A DNA stretch of 64,000 bases, from the NCBI GenBank assembly GCA_019752115.1, contig JAIEMN010000002.1, positions 62,001-126,000 on the forward strand. The letters are read 5' to 3'. This DNA comes from Gemmatimonadaceae bacterium (GTDB lineage Bacteria > Gemmatimonadota > Gemmatimonadetes > Gemmatimonadales > Gemmatimonadaceae). The translations under genes were made by a program, and so were the position numbers. Below are positions 32,908 to 42,655 of this stretch, piece after piece (the first letter of the stretch is position 1; each line of letters starts with the position of its first letter). The notes beneath the pieces were generated by a model. It was not told where the DNA came from. It did not search any database and was given only the letters and a program-made list of their open reading frames with translations.

Positions 32908-33591
32908 TTACCGCCGAGCGGGCGGCGCCTGCATGCGGGTGTACGACTCCGGAATCGTGAAGAGCGTGTTGGGGAGCCGCTTCTTCTCGATCTTGGTGAC
33001 CTCGAGCGCCACCGTGCCATCAGGCGTGGTGACCTTGAGCGGGAACCCCTGCGCCTCCACCGAAGTCTGCCACGACGGCGACTTGGCGCCCATGCCGCTC
33101 ATGGGATTGGTGAACGCCCCCAACTCCTTCGACACACACGCGTCCGTGCTCTGCGGCCCGGACGGCGTGGTGGCCGTCAGAGTGAGATGCTCGCACTTGT
33201 ACCCCGCCACCACATCGAACTTCCCGGTGTGCACCACCTTCACGTCGCTGGGCGTCGCCGACTGCGCCCGCTGGGCGGTCGCGGCCACATCGGCCATGGG
33301 CATTTCCATATACGCGTTCTGCGCCGCCATGAGCACGTAGATCTTCTTGTCGGCGGGCATCATCAGCATCGTCATGCCGCCGGCCGGGCCACCCATCGTC
33401 ATGCGCATGCGGCGGCCACTGATGCTGTACTCGATCTCCTGGGAGGTCACCGCGCCCGCCGGCGCGCCGGCCGCGGCCCGGCCGCCCATGCGCATCGTCA
33501 CCACCCCTTCGAACGGCGGCTGCGCCGCACTCACCGACGCCACGCCCGCAAGCGCCGCACCAAGCACCACCGCCGTCTTGCCTGCCCGCAT
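32908..33591 (-). CDS. Exported DUF4412 protein
   Basis: From the ATG ending at 33591 the product is 227 aa with a Sec signal peptide (MRAGKTAVVLGAALAGVASVSAAQ starts it). The rest shows the DUF4412 pattern: FEGVVTMRM, YSISGRRMRM, MMPADKKIYVLM, and later TPDGTVALEVTKIEKK. The domain is thought to form a periplasmic beta-sandwich; its role is unknown. Methionine content is high (MRMTMGGPAGGMTMLMM), which could bind metals, but that is speculative. The start overlaps the stop of the upstream aminotransferase gene (TGATG), so the two are coupled. Confidence 0.8.
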   Translation of the reverse strand: MRAGKTAVVLGAALAGVASVSAAQPPFEGVVTMRMGGRAAAGAPAGAVTSQEIEYSISGRRMRMTMGGPAGGMTMLMMPADKKIYVLMAAQNAYMEMPMADVAATAQRAQSATPSDVKVVHTGKFDVVAGYKCEHLTLTATTPSGPQSTDACVSKELGAFTNPMSGMGAKSPSWQTSVEAQGFPLKVTTPDGTVALEVTKIEKKRLPNTLFTIPESYTRMQAPPARR

Positions 33592-34943
33592 CACGCGATT
33601 CCTTTCTTGATGGCCTGGAGCACGAGCTCCGCAAATCGATCGACTTCGTCCAGCGTGGTATACACGTTGGGGGTGACGCGGATCCCGGTGAACTCCGGAT
33701 GCGTAATGGGTGTCTGCACGACACGGTACTGCCCCATGAGCCAGTTGCCGAGCTTGTCGTGCGCGAGCCCGTCCACGTTGAAGAAGCCGATGCCACCGCC
33801 CCACTTGGAGTCAAGCGGCGTGAGCACCTTCACGCGTCCGTTGCCCTCGGCGAGCAACCGCTTGGCCCACCGGTCGCGCAGGTAGACCAGGCGTGCCTGC
33901 TTCCGAGCGGCGCCAATGGCGCGATGGAACGCCAGCGAGACCGCGATCGCGTTGTGATTCGCGGCCGGATGTGTGCCGATCTCCTCGTACTTCCGGACGT
34001 CCTTCTCCTGCCCCGGGTTACCGGCCATGAGCGGCCACACGCTCGGGATCTTGTCGCGGCGCACGTAGAGCATGCCGGTACCAATCGGCGCCAGCAGCCA
34101 CTTGTGAAGGCTCGTGCCGTAGTAGTCGCACCCGAGCTCGTCGCGCGTAAACGGGAACTGTGCAAAGGCATGCGCCCCATCCACGATCGTCTGGACGCCC
34201 TTGGCCCGCGCCATCGCCACCAGCTCCTTCACCGGCAGGATCTGGCCGGTGAGGTTGGTGATGTGCGTGATCTCCATGACCTTGGTGCGCGGCGTGATCG
34301 CGGCGGCGAACGCATCGACGATCTGCTGCGGTGTGGTGCACGGCACCGGGAAGGAGATCTCTTTGAGCACGATCTGCTCTCGGGCCGCGCGCTGCTTCCA
34401 CGCGTTGATCATGCGCCCGTAATTCTGGTTGCTGACCACCACTTCGTCGCCAGCCTTGAGATCGAGGCCGAAGATGCAGGTCTCGAGGCTTTCGGAGGCG
34501 TTGCGGGTGATCGCGATCTCGTCGGGGTCGCAGCCGAACTCCCGTGCGAGCTCCCGGCGGACGACTTCGATGCGCGGCTCGAGGTCACGCCACATGTGAA
34601 TCACCGGGAGCTCGTTGGCGTAGCGCAGATCCCGTTCGAGCTGCGCCATCACATGGCTGGGCGCCGGCGAGCAGCCGCCGTTGTTCAGGTTGATCCAGGT
34701 GCGGTCGAGGTCGAAGGCCCGCTGGACCGGCTCCCAGAAATCCTCGTCGGCCGCGAACGCTGCCGCTTCCGCGGCGGTGCCCTGCCAGGCGGTCGCGTCG
34801 GCATCGAGCAGGGCGCGGCCCCGACTCTTGGCCACGTCGTTCGCATCGATCAGACGGCGAATGGCCCCAGGCGCGAATTGGGGGAGGAACGCCGGCAGCG
34901 CCGTGCTGCCGGCCAGCGCGGAGACGAATTGGCGTCGTTGCAT
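33591..34943 (-). CDS. Exported PLP-dependent class V aminotransferase-fold enzyme
   Basis: This 450-aa protein from the ATG ending at 34943 has a Tat-like leader (MQRRQFVSALAGSTALPAFL). The body matches isopenicillin-N-epimerase/cysteine-desulfurase-like class V aminotransferases: YLNNGG-type start (INLNNGGCSPAP), ITRNASESLE, THITNLTGQILPV, DGAHAFAQ and the PLP lysine in TSLHKWL (Lys281). Exported members of this fold are common in these bacteria, and their substrates are unknown. A longer start adds a segment without signal character. Its stop overlaps the DUF4412 start. Confidence 0.83.
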   Translation of the reverse strand: MQRRQFVSALAGSTALPAFLPQFAPGAIRRLIDANDVAKSRGRALLDADATAWQGTAAEAAAFAADEDFWEPVQRAFDLDRTWINLNNGGCSPAPSHVMAQLERDLRYANELPVIHMWRDLEPRIEVVRRELAREFGCDPDEIAITRNASESLETCIFGLDLKAGDEVVVSNQNYGRMINAWKQRAAREQIVLKEISFPVPCTTPQQIVDAFAAAITPRTKVMEITHITNLTGQILPVKELVAMARAKGVQTIVDGAHAFAQFPFTRDELGCDYYGTSLHKWLLAPIGTGMLYVRRDKIPSVWPLMAGNPGQEKDVRKYEEIGTHPAANHNAIAVSLAFHRAIGAARKQARLVYLRDRWAKRLLAEGNGRVKVLTPLDSKWGGGIGFFNVDGLAHDKLGNWLMGQYRVVQTPITHPEFTGIRVTPNVYTTLDEVDRFAELVLQAIKKGIA

Positions 34944-35138
34944 GCGCAAAAGTGCAGCCGTCACGCCCAATCCGTAAGCCTGCAGATGAAATGTCATTCA
35001 CAACCGTCACAGACTGAGATCCACGTCACACGACGAGCGAAAAAGCGCGTGCCGGACCCGGGGGGTGATCCGTCTGCTGTGTGACGAGCGACGCGCCGCT
35101 GCGCCCGCCTCGCACCCGACATCATCCGAGAACACGCG

Positions 35139-36674
35139 ATGCGTCCGATTTCCCGTCTGTCTTTCGCCCTGCTGGGCACCGCGGCCCTGGCCGCTTGCGC
35201 CGATACGACCACCCAGCCGGCGGATGCCCGCCTGGCCGCCGCGACCGGGCGCTCCCGCGTGCCGACGACGAGCGACAGCACTAGTACGAGCGCGGATCCG
35301 ACTGACTACATCGTCACGCTGGCCGACACCACGGCCGATCCGGATGCCAAAGGCAAGTCGCTCACCGGGCTCCAGAAGGGGCTCTTCAAGCGCAGCTACA
35401 AGTTCGCGCTCAAGGGCTTCGTGGCGAATCTGACGCCGGCCGCCGCCGAAGCGCTTGCGCGCACCGCCGGCGTGACCCGCGTGGAAGCCGACGGGCCGGT
35501 CAGGATCAACGACGTCGTGACCGCCAACAGCTGGGGGCTCGACCGTATTGACCAGCGCGCGCTGCCGCTCGACGGCATGTACAACTTCACCGGCACGGCG
35601 TCGAATGTGCGGGCCTACATCATCGATACCGGCATCCTGACGTCGCACGAGCAGTTCGTGGGCCGCACGCTCACCGGCTTCTCGGCCTTCGGCGACAACA
35701 ATCCCATCGACTGCAACGGGCATGGCACGCACGTCGCCGGCACGGTTGGCGGCAACACGATGGGGGTCGCACGCGGCGTGACGCTGATCCCGGTGCGCGT
35801 GCTCGACTGCTCCGGCTCGGGGACGTGGAGCGGCGTGATCGCCGGCATCGACTGGGTCACGCAGCAGAAGACGAACAACAAGAGCATTCCGATGGTCGCG
35901 AACATGAGCTTGGGTGGCGGTTACATCCAGTCGGTGAATGACGCGGTCACGAAGTCCATCAGCGCCGGCGTGGTGTTCGCCGTCGCGGCGGGCAATGAGA
36001 GCCAGGATGCCTGCAACGTCTCGCCGGCAGCGACGCCGAATGCGATCACCGTGGCGGCCAGTGAGAGCGGCGACAATCGCGCCGGCTATTCCAACTTTGG
36101 CTCCTGCGTGGACATCTTCGCCCCCGGGACGGGTATCACCTCGAGCTGGATCGGCGCCAACAACGCCTACGCCGGCTTGAGCGGCACTTCGATGGCCACG
36201 CCACACGTGACGGGTGTCGCCGCGCTGATCCTGGGCGCCTACCCGACGTATACGGCCGACCAGGTGCGCAGCTCCATGCTCGCCGCCGCCACGCCGAACG
36301 TGATCACGGATCCGGCCGGCTCGCCCAACATGCTGCTGTCGACGCTGTTCACGGCCGCCGTGACGCCGGCGCCTGCCCCGATCGATACCACCACGACCAC
36401 GACGCCGACGCAACCGCCGCCGCCACCGCCGGCCCCGGTCGCCATTACGCTCAGCATCACCAAGCAGGTCTCCAAGAACAACAACACCGCGCGTCTCCTC
36501 TGGAGCGGCGCGACGACAACCAACGTGGATGTGTATCGCAATGGCACGCGTATCTGGACGACCGCCAATGACGGGTCACAGAACGACAGCCGGCTCGCCA
36601 AGGGCAGCTACATCTACCGCGTTTGCAATGCCGGCTCGACGACCTGCTCGCCGGATGTCGGCGTGACATTCTGA
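35139..36674 (+). CDS. Secreted subtilisin-like serine protease (S8), lipoprotein
   Basis: This 511-aa protein has a lipobox LAAC (Cys20), then an I9-type propeptide (DYIVTL...[23 protein letters not shown], about 55-125). The catalytic triad is Asp163 (IIDTGI), His195 (NGHGTHVAG) and Ser351 ([12 protein letters not shown]). A Pro/Thr linker (about 410-430) joins a C-terminal Fn3-like domain with [12 protein letters not shown] and a cysteine pair ([10 protein letters not shown]). It should act as an extracellular or surface protease after self-cleavage. Its closest domain order is proteinase K-like with a C-terminal adhesive module. It is monocistronic, ended by a strong hairpin. Confidence 0.93.
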   Translation: MRPISRLSFALLGTAALAACADTTTQPADARLAAATGRSRVPTTSDSTSTSADPTDYIVTLADTTADPDAKGKSLTGLQKGLFKRSYKFALKGFVANLTPAAAEALARTAGVTRVEADGPVRINDVVTANSWGLDRIDQRALPLDGMYNFTGTASNVRAYIIDTGILTSHEQFVGRTLTGFSAFGDNNPIDCNGHGTHVAGTVGGNTMGVARGVTLIPVRVLDCSGSGTWSGVIAGIDWVTQQKTNNKSIPMVANMSLGGGYIQSVNDAVTKSISAGVVFAVAAGNESQDACNVSPAATPNAITVAASESGDNRAGYSNFGSCVDIFAPGTGITSSWIGANNAYAGLSGTSMATPHVTGVAALILGAYPTYTADQVRSSMLAAATPNVITDPAGSPNMLLSTLFTAAVTPAPAPIDTTTTTTPTQPPPPPPAPVAITLSITKQVSKNNNTARLLWSGATTTNVDVYRNGTRIWTTANDGSQNDSRLAKGSYIYRVCNAGSTTCSPDVGVTF

Positions 36675-36700
36675 TCCGCCCCAACCGGATGGCCGGACCT

Positions 36701-36731
36701 GAGGGGCGCCGCGGCTACCGCGGCGCCCCTC
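36701..36731 (+). terminator. Terminator hairpin after the subtilase gene
   Basis: A perfect 14-bp stem (GAGGGGCGCCGCGG with its complement) closes a CTA loop, starting 27 bp after the subtilase stop. It is followed by CGCGCTTTGG rather than a clean T tract. Confidence 0.75.
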
Positions 36732-36764
36732 GCGCTTTGGCGGAACCGGCGCGTACACTCCGGG

Positions 36765-38681
36765 ATGCTCCGCGCCTCCCTTCTCGCCGCCGCGGCCCTG
36801 GCCGGACTCGCGGCCTGCACGCAGCCTCTGACGCTGACGCCGAGCGATGCGTCCACGGTCCTCGCGCATCGGACCATCACGGCTCCCAACCCCGGGGCCC
36901 GCGGGCCCATGACGGTGAAGCATCTCTACTACGGCAGCGGGACGGATCGGCGGCGTCCGGAGTACCGGGACTCGGTGACCTATCGGACAGCGCGAGTCGA
37001 CGCCTCACCCTTCGCGTCCATTCGGCCGGACGGCGCCAAGGCGAGCCGTAAGTACTGGGGCTTCGATCAGAAGGCATTCCCGCTGAATGCGCGCCTGTAC
37101 TATCCGCTGGGCGCAGGGCCGTTCCCGGTCGTGCTGATCGTGCACGGGAACCACGACATGCGGGACTTCTCGGACCCCGGCTACGTGTGGCTCGCTGAAC
37201 AGCTGGCCAGTCACGGCTTCATCGCGGCGTCGGTGGACGAAAACTTCCTGAACGAGACCTCGACGGAGAACAATCGGGCGCGCGGCTGGATGCTGCTCAA
37301 GCATCTCGAAGCGCTCCGCGCCATGAACGACACCGTCGGGAAACCGCTGTCGGGGCGCGTGGATCTGGGCCGCGTCGCGCTGATCGGGCATTCGCGCGGC
37401 GGTGAGGCGGCGGCGGTCGCGGCAGCGTTCAATCGGCTGCCCGCCAACCCCGACGATGCGACGCGCCGCTTCAGTTTCGGATTCGGCATCCGCGCCGTGG
37501 TGGCCATCGGCACGGTGGACGGGCAATACAAGCCGGCGCAGCAACCCACCGTGCTGACCGACGTGAGCTATCTCGCCATTCACGGATCACACGACGGCGA
37601 CATCTCCGATTTCGAAGGGCTGATGCAGTTCAACCGGGTGCGCTTCACTTCCCCGAGCGACCAGTTCAAGAGCGCCATCTGGATGTACCGCGCCAATCAC
37701 GGGCAGTGGAACACCGTCTGGCAGAACAAGGACAACGGCAAGACCTCCGGGCGACGCCTGCAACTCGATGCGCTCGTCAGCGGTGAACAACAGCGGCAGT
37801 TCGGCCGCGTAGTGATCACCAGCTTCCTCGAAGCGGTATTGCAGGGGAAGCACGAATACCGCGCCCTCTTTCAGGATCACCGCGCGGCCGGCGATTGGCT
37901 CCCGCCCACCATGTACCTCACGCGCTACTCCGACGCGCGAACCACGTCGCTCGCGACGTTTGACGAGGATTTCGACGTCAGCACCGGCTCGCTGCCCGGG
38001 GTGCGCATCAGCGCCGACTCGCTCAGCACATGGAAGGAGAATGACGTCCAGAGCCGCGTCCGACAGAGCTTCCGCAGCAACGTCGTGACCGTGGGGTGGA
38101 ACAACACGCCGGTGGGCAAGGACACGACGACGCCACGTGCGCCGGCGCGCTTCACCGTGACGCTCTCCGATTCGCTGCGCGCCGCGCTCGCTCCCAGCGC
38201 GCGCGGGGCGCTGCTGCTCACGGTGGGGACCACCACCCAAACGCCCGGCCCGCGACGCGGCGCACCGCGGGATACCACCGCGCGCGACAGCACCGCGAAA
38301 GCGGACAGCGCGAAGAAGCCCGCCAGAAAGGCCGACACGCCCAAGCCCGCTCCCAGAAAGCCCGCCAAGGACACGTTGCCGCCCGACTTCACCATGGAAG
38401 TGAGCGATGCTGCCGGACATGTCGCGCGACTGCCGCTCAGCACCTTCGGCCCGGTGCGCATGCCCATCGAGACGTACATCTACCGCCGCGCCGGGCGCGA
38501 TAAGCAGCGCTTCACCACGCTGAGTGAGCCGGTGATGCAAACCTACCGAGCGCCCCTCGAGCAGTTCATCCGGGCGAACCCGCAGTTCGACCCCACGCAA
38601 CTGACGACCATCCGCCTCGTCTTCGACCGGAAGCGGGTTGGCGCGGTGATGCTCGACGATATCGGCATCACTCCCCACTAA
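36765..38681 (+). CDS. Alpha/beta-hydrolase lipoprotein
   Basis: This 638-aa protein has a lipobox LAAC (near residue 18). The hydrolase half has VVLIVHGNHDMRDF (oxyanion HG), the nucleophile elbow GHSRGGEAA and a later His candidate in NHGQWN. Its family resembles the dienelactone hydrolase/chlorophyllase-like group acting on esters or amides. The C-terminal half is two beta-rich segments joined by a Lys/Ala/Pro-rich linker (near 500-545, AKKPARKADTPKPAPRK). It is anchored to a membrane and probably faces outward. The TAA is immediately followed by a family A inverted repeat. Confidence 0.75.
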   Translation: MLRASLLAAAALAGLAACTQPLTLTPSDASTVLAHRTITAPNPGARGPMTVKHLYYGSGTDRRRPEYRDSVTYRTARVDASPFASIRPDGAKASRKYWGFDQKAFPLNARLYYPLGAGPFPVVLIVHGNHDMRDFSDPGYVWLAEQLASHGFIAASVDENFLNETSTENNRARGWMLLKHLEALRAMNDTVGKPLSGRVDLGRVALIGHSRGGEAAAVAAAFNRLPANPDDATRRFSFGFGIRAVVAIGTVDGQYKPAQQPTVLTDVSYLAIHGSHDGDISDFEGLMQFNRVRFTSPSDQFKSAIWMYRANHGQWNTVWQNKDNGKTSGRRLQLDALVSGEQQRQFGRVVITSFLEAVLQGKHEYRALFQDHRAAGDWLPPTMYLTRYSDARTTSLATFDEDFDVSTGSLPGVRISADSLSTWKENDVQSRVRQSFRSNVVTVGWNNTPVGKDTTTPRAPARFTVTLSDSLRAALAPSARGALLLTVGTTTQTPGPRRGAPRDTTARDSTAKADSAKKPARKADTPKPAPRKPAKDTLPPDFTMEVSDAAGHVARLPLSTFGPVRMPIETYIYRRAGRDKQRFTTLSEPVMQTYRAPLEQFIRANPQFDPTQLTTIRLVFDRKRVGAVMLDDIGITPH

Positions 38682-38766
38682 ACCCAAGAACCCCAAACCT
38701 GACGACCCCGAACCCCACACTGATCAGTTGGGGGTTCGGGGTCGTCAGGTTCGGCGTTCTTGGGTT
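38681..38766. repeat. Family A inverted pair, palindrome central (A5)
   Basis: Arms of 36 nt (38681-38716 and 38731-38766) are complementary at 34 positions and enclose ACACTGATCAGTTG. Here the C-rich words are outward and CTGATCAG is at the centre, the opposite of copy A4. It fills the entire gap between the convergent hydrolase and TonB-receptor stop codons, and probably acts as their shared terminator. Confidence 0.88.
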
Positions 38767-41416
38767 AGAACAGCGTTCGGAACCCGAGGCTGAGGGTCCG
38801 CCCGGCGATCACACTCGCATTGTCCGGCGCTCCGCGCTGCACGTTGAGCAGATTGTCGCCGGTGAGCACCATCGACAGATCGCCACGTAACCGGAACGCG
38901 GTCGAGCCGCGCCAGCGGGTGACGCCACCGTACGTCGTCCAGTACCGGCGCATGAGTGGGCCATCGAGATCACGCGGCAGACTGTCGGCCACCAACGCCG
39001 CGCCGATGGCGTTGCGATCGTACCCCACCCAGTTCGCGGCGTGCGTGGCCGTGCTGGTCACGGTCAACCGACCGCGCGTGTACGCGGCGCTGAAACTCAG
39101 CGTGTTGAGCGGGACATCGAGCATGCGATCGCCGGGACGCAGTTCCCCGCGATATCCAGCCGCGGTTTTCGCCACGCGGCTGTCGACGTAGGACCAGGTC
39201 CCGGAGAGGGTGAGCGCGCGCAAACGGGTGACGCCTTCGAGCTCCCAGCCACGATTGTCGATCGCGCCCACGTTCTGCAGCGTGTAGCTCATCGTGCGCT
39301 GCAGGCGTCCGGCACCGTTGGTGGTGGTCGTCATCGAGCCCACAGGCTGGATCAGCCCCGACGCCCGCTGATCGAACCGCGTCAGGTGCAGGCTCGTGCG
39401 CGCCCCGAGGAGCAGGTCCGCGCCGAACTCCGTGCCCTGCTGCTGTTCGGCTTCCAACGCCTCGAGCGCCTCGGCCTGCGAGCGCCCGATCCACGAACTC
39501 GTACGGAGCAGCGTGCGGGCGGGCCGAATCCCCTTGCCGAACGCGCCGCGGAACTTGAGGACACTGCCGCCCAGGTCGCGCACGTAGGCGGCGCCGAGCA
39601 TCGGCAACAGTGACTGCTGGGCATTCGGCGTGGCACCCGTCGTCCGCTCGGCGCGCACGCCCGCCGAGGCGAACCAGCGGTCACGCCAGGCCACTTGCCC
39701 TTGTGCGGACACGCCAGCGTTGTCGTACCAGGTGGTGGACTGCTGCACCGTCCCGACGCGCGGCATCACGCCCCCCGTTCCGCCGGCGGGCGCCGCGCCA
39801 CTCCATCCCATCACCGTGGCCGTCGACGCCTCGCGCGTCATCGACTGTTCCGCGCCGAGCGTCAGCGTGAGGAGCGTGGCCGGCGCGACATCGAACCGTC
39901 CCACGGAGCGCAGTCGCAGCGTCGTGCGGTCCGCCGCTCCCTGTGCATTCGAGACCGAGGCGAGCGCGGTGTATTGCAGCGGTGCCGCGGTCGCGAGCGT
40001 GGAAAGCCCACGCAGGCGGTACCCGTCGATGCCGACGATCGCCGTGTGGGTCCAGTGCAGGTTCGGCATGAACGCAGCACTGCCGCCCACCGTGTATTGC
40101 TGCAGATCCTGTCCTGTGGCGCTGTCGCCCAGAAAACGGGCCGTGTCGCGCGGGAGCGGCGCGCCACGCGTCGAATCCAACACCGATGGCCCCGCGCTCC
40201 GGCGCGCGGCGGTGGTGTACGTGGGCTGCACCGACAGGGCGCCGGTCGTGACATCGAACATCGCCGAGGTCGATGCGTTCGCCCGCTGCAGGGAGAAACG
40301 CGCCGTGCCCGTGAGCACGGCCCTCCCCTTCACCAGCCGGCCATCCATGTCGGCCAGCAGGCGACGCTCCGATGCCCCCGGCACATAGGCGCCGACCGTA
40401 CCCACGTTGAAGCCGAGCCCCAGACTGCGCGAGGCACTGCCCCGCCGCAACGAGATCGCATGATCCTGCACGAAGGCGTCACGCGGTGCAAACGCCGTGG
40501 CCGAGAGGCCGGCCGAGGTCGACAGCTGGACTTGCGTACCACCGGTGCTGGTGCCGTCGTGGCGCGTGAGAATATTCACCACGCCGCTGATCGCATCAGC
40601 ACCATACAGTGCGGCGCCCTGCGGTCCGCGAATGACTTCCACGCGCGCCACCCGCGACGGATCGAGCTGCGTGACCAGCAAGGGGTTCGCGACCTCGATG
40701 CCATCGAGATAGATCTTGGGCGCGCTCGCCCCGAACGAACTCGCGCCGCGTATGCTGCCGTAGCGCGCGGTCACCATGCCTGCACTCGCCGTCCATGTCC
40801 AGACGCCGGGGACGGCAAGATCCATCGCTTCCCCGAGCGTGCTGACCCCATGCTGCGCCAGCGTGGCGCCATCCACCACATCCAACGCGAACGGCGACCC
40901 ACGCTGCGACGCGCCATCGGGCGAGCCCGTCACGACGACCCGGTCGAGCACACTCGCATGACGCGTGGTCACCGCGGGCGCGTCGGCGGCCACGGCGGCC
41001 GGTCGCGAGGGCGCGAGCACGACCTGCGCCGTGCCAAGCACGATCGGCCGCAAGGTGGAACCGCTGAGCAGAGACTCGAGCACCGCGCCCACCGGTACCT
41101 TGGTCAGCGCGAGACAGACGCGCCGCCCCGACGGCAAGAGATCGCTGCTGTAGGACAGCTCGAGCTTGGCGAGCCCCGCGATCTGATCCAGCGCTTCGCG
41201 CACCGGCGCGTCCGTGAGGCGCACCGAGACGATGCGATCGAGGGGCGGTGCCCACAGACTCGCCCTGTCGGCGGCCCCCACGCGCGTGGCGCACCCGGGC
41301 GCCGTCGGATCGGCTGGCGCGGCACGCACAACGGCCGCGGGCACGACGGACCATGCCGTAAGCATGGCCATCGCGCCCGCGAATCGTCCGCGTCGCGTCA
41401 GCATTCCGTGCAGCAT
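38765..41416 (-). CDS. TonB-dependent receptor with STN signalling domain
   Basis: The ATG ending at 41416 gives 883 aa with a signal peptide; an ATG 12 bases further on is possible. The STN domain (about 45-115, SVRLTDAPVREALDQIAG and SYSSDLLPSGRRVCL) contacts the FecR-type anti-sigma. The plug follows (LGEAMDLAVPGVW, YLDGIEVANP, RVEVIRGPQGAALYGADA with the usual PQGxLYG word). The beta-barrel ends in an aromatic residue (SLGFRTLF). It imports a large substrate, probably a siderophore or similar, and signals to the sigma factor. FecR ends 17 bp upstream. The longer open frame upstream is a shadow of fecR. Confidence 0.92.
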   Translation of the reverse strand: MLHGMLTRRGRFAGAMAMLTAWSVVPAAVVRAAPADPTAPGCATRVGAADRASLWAPPLDRIVSVRLTDAPVREALDQIAGLAKLELSYSSDLLPSGRRVCLALTKVPVGAVLESLLSGSTLRPIVLGTAQVVLAPSRPAAVAADAPAVTTRHASVLDRVVVTGSPDGASQRGSPFALDVVDGATLAQHGVSTLGEAMDLAVPGVWTWTASAGMVTARYGSIRGASSFGASAPKIYLDGIEVANPLLVTQLDPSRVARVEVIRGPQGAALYGADAISGVVNILTRHDGTSTGGTQVQLSTSAGLSATAFAPRDAFVQDHAISLRRGSASRSLGLGFNVGTVGAYVPGASERRLLADMDGRLVKGRAVLTGTARFSLQRANASTSAMFDVTTGALSVQPTYTTAARRSAGPSVLDSTRGAPLPRDTARFLGDSATGQDLQQYTVGGSAAFMPNLHWTHTAIVGIDGYRLRGLSTLATAAPLQYTALASVSNAQGAADRTTLRLRSVGRFDVAPATLLTLTLGAEQSMTREASTATVMGWSGAAPAGGTGGVMPRVGTVQQSTTWYDNAGVSAQGQVAWRDRWFASAGVRAERTTGATPNAQQSLLPMLGAAYVRDLGGSVLKFRGAFGKGIRPARTLLRTSSWIGRSQAEALEALEAEQQQGTEFGADLLLGARTSLHLTRFDQRASGLIQPVGSMTTTTNGAGRLQRTMSYTLQNVGAIDNRGWELEGVTRLRALTLSGTWSYVDSRVAKTAAGYRGELRPGDRMLDVPLNTLSFSAAYTRGRLTVTSTATHAANWVGYDRNAIGAALVADSLPRDLDGPLMRRYWTTYGGVTRWRGSTAFRLRGDLSMVLTGDNLLNVQRGAPDNASVIAGRTLSLGFRTLF

Positions 41417-41433
41417 GCGCCTCGGCGCCTCGC

Positions 41434-42498
41434 TCAGGGGGTCGGCGATCCCGATCCCTGCGGCTGGAGGAAAATCGTATCGCCCTTCTGCACGGCATCG
41501 GCACCGAGCGCGAGAGCAATCAGATGGACGACCTGCGCGGCAGAATCCCCGCGGAACGTCGCCGTGAGTGTGCGCGCCGCCAGCGTACTGTCGGCGATAC
41601 GCAGATCGAGACCATACCACCGCTGGAGATCGGCCTGCACCTCGCTGAGCGGGGCATCGCGATACGCCAACTGCCCACGCGTCCACGACACGTCCTCGGC
41701 GGTGACCACGCCACGCTGCACGAACACCGTACCCCGAGCCATCGTCGCGCGATCCCCGGCGCGCAGTTCGGTCGCCGCGGCGGACTTCGCCCCCATGGAG
41801 ACGATGCCGTGCGTGACGGCCACCGATACGCCACTGGCGGCCGTCTTCACGGAGAAGGCGGTGCCGATATCGCGAATGTCGGCCGACGCCGTATGCACCG
41901 TGAACGGATGCGCGTCGTCGTGCTGCACCTCGAAGAACGCCGCGCCCTCGAGCGTGACCTCGCGGGCGCCGGTCTGATAGCCGGACGCGACCGTCAGGCG
42001 GCTGCCCGGAGCCAGCACCACCGTGGTGCCATCGGGCAGCCGCAGCGAATCGCGCTGGCCGACGGCCGTGCGGTACTCCGTGGGCGCCGCGGCGGGCCGA
42101 CTGGCGCGCCACTGGCTGATGCCGACGATCGCCGCGAGACCGGCGGCCGCCGCAAAGCCCACGCCCCGCCAGCGGCGTCGAGGTGCGGCCGTCGGTACCG
42201 ACGGCGCCCGGCGCGGCGCACCGCCCCGCTCCACCGTCAGCGTGGGGCCATTGCCGATCCGCGCGCGAACCCGGGCCAACGCCGCTTCCGTATCCACGGT
42301 TACCGCGGCCATCGCCGCGGCCCGATCGGCGCGCGCCTTAACAACCGCGGCCAGCGCAGCGTCTTCCGGATGCGCCGTCAGCCATGCCTCGACCGCGGCC
42401 GACTCCGCCGGATCGCTCTCGCCTGCCAGGTGGCGGGCGATCGCTTCCCAGCGCGCGTCGGGATCTTCGGACAGGAAGGCGCGGATTTCGTCGGACAT
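41434..42498 (-). CDS. FecR-type anti-sigma/signal-transfer protein
   Basis: This 354-aa protein has a cytosolic N-terminus (FLSEDPDARWEAIARHLAGESDP), then one membrane segment (VGFAAAAGLAAIVGISQW, about 115-135). The periplasmic FecR domain follows (DSLRLPDGTTVVLAPGSRLTV, VTLEGAAFFEVQHDDAHPFTVHTASADIRDIGTAFSV), and it ends in an STN-like region (FRGDSAAQVVHLIALALGAD). It relays occupancy of the TonB receptor to the ECF sigma. It is divergent from the sigma factor gene and 17 bp upstream of the receptor gene. Confidence 0.93.
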   Translation of the reverse strand: MSDEIRAFLSEDPDARWEAIARHLAGESDPAESAAVEAWLTAHPEDAALAAVVKARADRAAAMAAVTVDTEAALARVRARIGNGPTLTVERGGAPRRAPSVPTAAPRRRWRGVGFAAAAGLAAIVGISQWRASRPAAAPTEYRTAVGQRDSLRLPDGTTVVLAPGSRLTVASGYQTGAREVTLEGAAFFEVQHDDAHPFTVHTASADIRDIGTAFSVKTAASGVSVAVTHGIVSMGAKSAAATELRAGDRATMARGTVFVQRGVVTAEDVSWTRGQLAYRDAPLSEVQADLQRWYGLDLRIADSTLAARTLTATFRGDSAAQVVHLIALALGADAVQKGDTIFLQPQGSGSPTP

Positions 42499-42655
42499 GC
42501 CGGGGAAACACGGGAAAGTGACTGCACCCTACGTCGGGTCGATTTCGCCAACCGGAACGGGGGGCGCCCCCCTGAATCCGCTGGACACGGGTGTAAGATA
42601 CCTGCGTCCCGGGTTCGCCCAATCCCGTGTTTCATTCATCGCGCCCGCTTCCCTC

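Noticed and set aside
39695-41977. 760-codon plus-strand open frame
   Set aside because: It is antisense to the TonB receptor and fecR genes and has no domain or signal.
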